Source of the DNA: Thermoplasmata archaeon
GTDB lineage: Archaea; Thermoplasmatota; Thermoplasmata; JAGHBH01
DNA length: 6,449 bases
NCBI GenBank assembly: GCA_021161085.1
Contig: JAGHBH010000178.1
Span: 1-6,449, forward strand
Direction of reading: 5' to 3'
Below the pieces are notes generated by a model. It saw nothing but the letters and a program-made list of their open reading frames with translations. It made no database searches and was not told the origin of the DNA. Shown in pieces: positions 5,235 to 6,449 of the stretch (its first letter is position 1; every line of letters begins with the position of its first letter). The position numbers were made by a program, and so were the translations under genes.

Positions 5235-6449
5235 TTATCCCTTCTCAAAATCAAGAACACGGTACTCGAGAGAACCCAAGTTCACAACGGGAACCTTCCC
5301 CGGTATCGGGTTGAAGTTGTGTCTCTTCTGGAACTCCGTCTGCGCCTGCCACGTGGACGAATTTATCAACAGCACACCCTTGTAGGTCTCCACGCCCACC
5401 GAGTGAACGTGGCCGGTCACGAAGATGTCCGGAACCTCCTCTATCACCAGAAAATCCTCCGGCTCGGGAGCCAGAGGGGTCCTGCCCCCGTAAACGGGGG
5501 CCAGATGTCTCTTCTCCAGCATCAACTTCATGGCATCCAGCGGCCTCTCATATGAAAAACCGGGCACCATGCTCAGGAAATCGTCCATGCTCCTCCCGTG
5601 ATACGCCAGAACGGACACACCCTCCAGCCTCATAAAACAGGGGTTGCCCACGAACCTCGGAGCCACACCCTCCTCCAAGAATATCTCCTGGACGGCACGG
5701 GAGAACGCGGGCTGCGGCTCCGCCGGCCGGACCGCATCATGGTTTCCGGGGAGAAGAACCAGCTCCACGTGGTCCGGGATGGGAGACAATATCCTGGCCA
5801 GCTCCCTGTACTGCCTCTCTATCTCGTCTATGACCAGCTCCTCCTCCTGGCCAGGGTATATGCCTATGCCGTCCACCAGATCACCCACGGCCACTATATA
5901 CTTAAGCCGCTCAACAACACGCAGACCACCCTTCCGGCCGCCGCCGTCCCGCAAAAACCGGAGAAAACGCTCCCACACCCTCGGAAGGAAGGTGTTGCTG
6001 CCAACATGGATGTCGGAGATGAAAGCCGCATAAACCTCCTCCCCGGCGGTGTTCACCCTCCTGGTCCGGGGTATGCTCGGAAACACCACCTCATCCGCAA
6101 AAAGGCTCCCTCTACCACCCCCCCGGCGGCCGGCCACCCCCACCACCTCATCCGGCAACACCACCTCGTCCGGCGGGAGAACATCCTGGGGAACAACAAC
6201 AGACACCACACCGGTCTCGTCATCCAGCTCCAACACCCTCTTGCCCCTACGGGTGGTGGAGACCTCACGCACCATGCCCACGATCCTGAAATCGCCGGAA
6301 GAAGAAGCAACGGAGCATATGTCCATCGGCGCGCCGAACCCCTCACGCTTCCTTATCAACCCCCGCAGCTTTCTGTATCTATCCCTGAAACACGACTTGA
6401 ACTTGTCCACGGAAGCCGAAGAGGAGGTGCGGCCGGTCACATCCTTCAC
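5235..6449 (-). CDS. polB: DNA polymerase D small subunit DP1, 3'-5' exonuclease (N-terminus outside window)
   Basis: DP1 is the proofreading subunit of the archaeal replicative polymerase PolD and pairs with the catalytic DP2. The 404 visible residues begin in a helical region (DKFKSCFRDRYRKLRGLIRK, 15-34) typical of DP1. An OB-fold follows (about 52-105; FRIVGMVREVSTTRRGKRVL), then a calcineurin-like phosphoesterase domain. All metal-binding motifs are present: SDIHVGS (D146, H148), GDLVD (D190), GNHD (235-238), YHGRS (H284) and TGHVH (346-349). The C-terminus reads NLGSLEYRVLDFEKG. Exonuclease activity is therefore expected in the nucleus-free archaeal cytoplasm at the replication fork. 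The frame stays open to the window edge with GTG at 6449-6447 as the last visible codon; that is probably not the true start, since DP1 proteins normally carry additional N-terminal sequence. A Gly/Arg-rich insertion (AGRRGGGRGS, 106-115) lies between the OB-fold and nuclease domain. The stop is 100 bp before the next gene on the same strand. Identification is secure. Confidence 0.95.
   Translation of the reverse strand: MKDVTGRTSSSASVDKFKSCFRDRYRKLRGLIRKREGFGAPMDICSVASSSGDFRIVGMVREVSTTRRGKRVLELDDETGVVSVVVPQDVLPPDEVVLPDEVVGVAGRRGGGRGSLFADEVVFPSIPRTRRVNTAGEEVYAAFISDIHVGSNTFLPRVWERFLRFLRDGGGRKGGLRVVERLKYIVAVGDLVDGIGIYPGQEEELVIDEIERQYRELARILSPIPDHVELVLLPGNHDAVRPAEPQPAFSRAVQEIFLEEGVAPRFVGNPCFMRLEGVSVLAYHGRSMDDFLSMVPGFSYERPLDAMKLMLEKRHLAPVYGGRTPLAPEPEDFLVIEEVPDIFVTGHVHSVGVETYKGVLLINSSTWQAQTEFQKRHNFNPIPGKVPVVNLGSLEYRVLDFEKG

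Noticed and set aside
6053..6346. - strand 97-codon frame within polB
   Set aside because: It is an alternate-frame shadow of the DP1 OB-fold region, with Trp/Arg-rich sequence and no family match.

Overview
This 6.4-kb window looks like a chromosomal segment from a euryarchaeon. The strongest indicator is the small subunit (DP1) of DNA polymerase D, a polymerase found only in archaea. Supporting signs are an archaeal SecB-like small protein, a CitG-like plus DUF447 gene pair, a KaiC/RadA-type P-loop protein with a helix-hairpin-helix, Shine-Dalgarno sites of the GGAGG/GAGGTGAT type, and TATA-like elements without bacterial -35/-10 boxes. The DNA is moderately GC-rich, and ATA (Ile) and AGG/AGA (Arg) codons are common. 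A Thermoplasmata-like lineage (for example relatives of the Methanomassiliicoccales) would fit, but that is a guess from style, not a demonstration.

Layout. Positions 1-2610 hold four genes on the + strand, closely packed: the C-terminal end of a DEAD-box RNA helicase with a DbpA-type RNA-binding domain (1-420, cut by the window edge); a 139-residue SecB-like protein (478-897); a CitG-like triphosphoribosyl-dephospho-CoA synthase family protein (905-1870); and a divergent DUF447 protein whose GTG start overlaps the previous stop codon (1867-2610). A 103-bp convergent gap (2611-2713) holds one imperfect hairpin. Positions 2714-6449 hold two genes on the - strand. polB/DP1 (5235 to beyond 6449, N-terminus missing) is followed by a 100-bp gap containing a palindromic TATA-like element, then by an 806-residue multidomain protein (2714-5134).

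How they may work together. The CitG-like and DUF447 genes are translationally coupled and probably serve one cofactor-related pathway; neither a citrate lyase nor a malonate decarboxylase operon is visible, so the textbook CitG role is doubtful here. DP1 carries all five phosphoesterase motifs and should be an active 3'-5' exonuclease subunit. The 806-residue protein is the most unusual item. It combines an N-terminal helix-hairpin-helix, an acidic linker with two copies of a Trp-Leu module, a coiled coil of roughly 365 residues with strict Lys-Glu heptads, and a C-terminal KaiC/RadA-like domain. That domain has a non-canonical Walker A and an Arg where the Walker B Asp should be, so it looks like a scaffold or sensor built on a probably inactive ATPase fold. 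No tRNA, rRNA, CRISPR array, transposon or integrase is visible.
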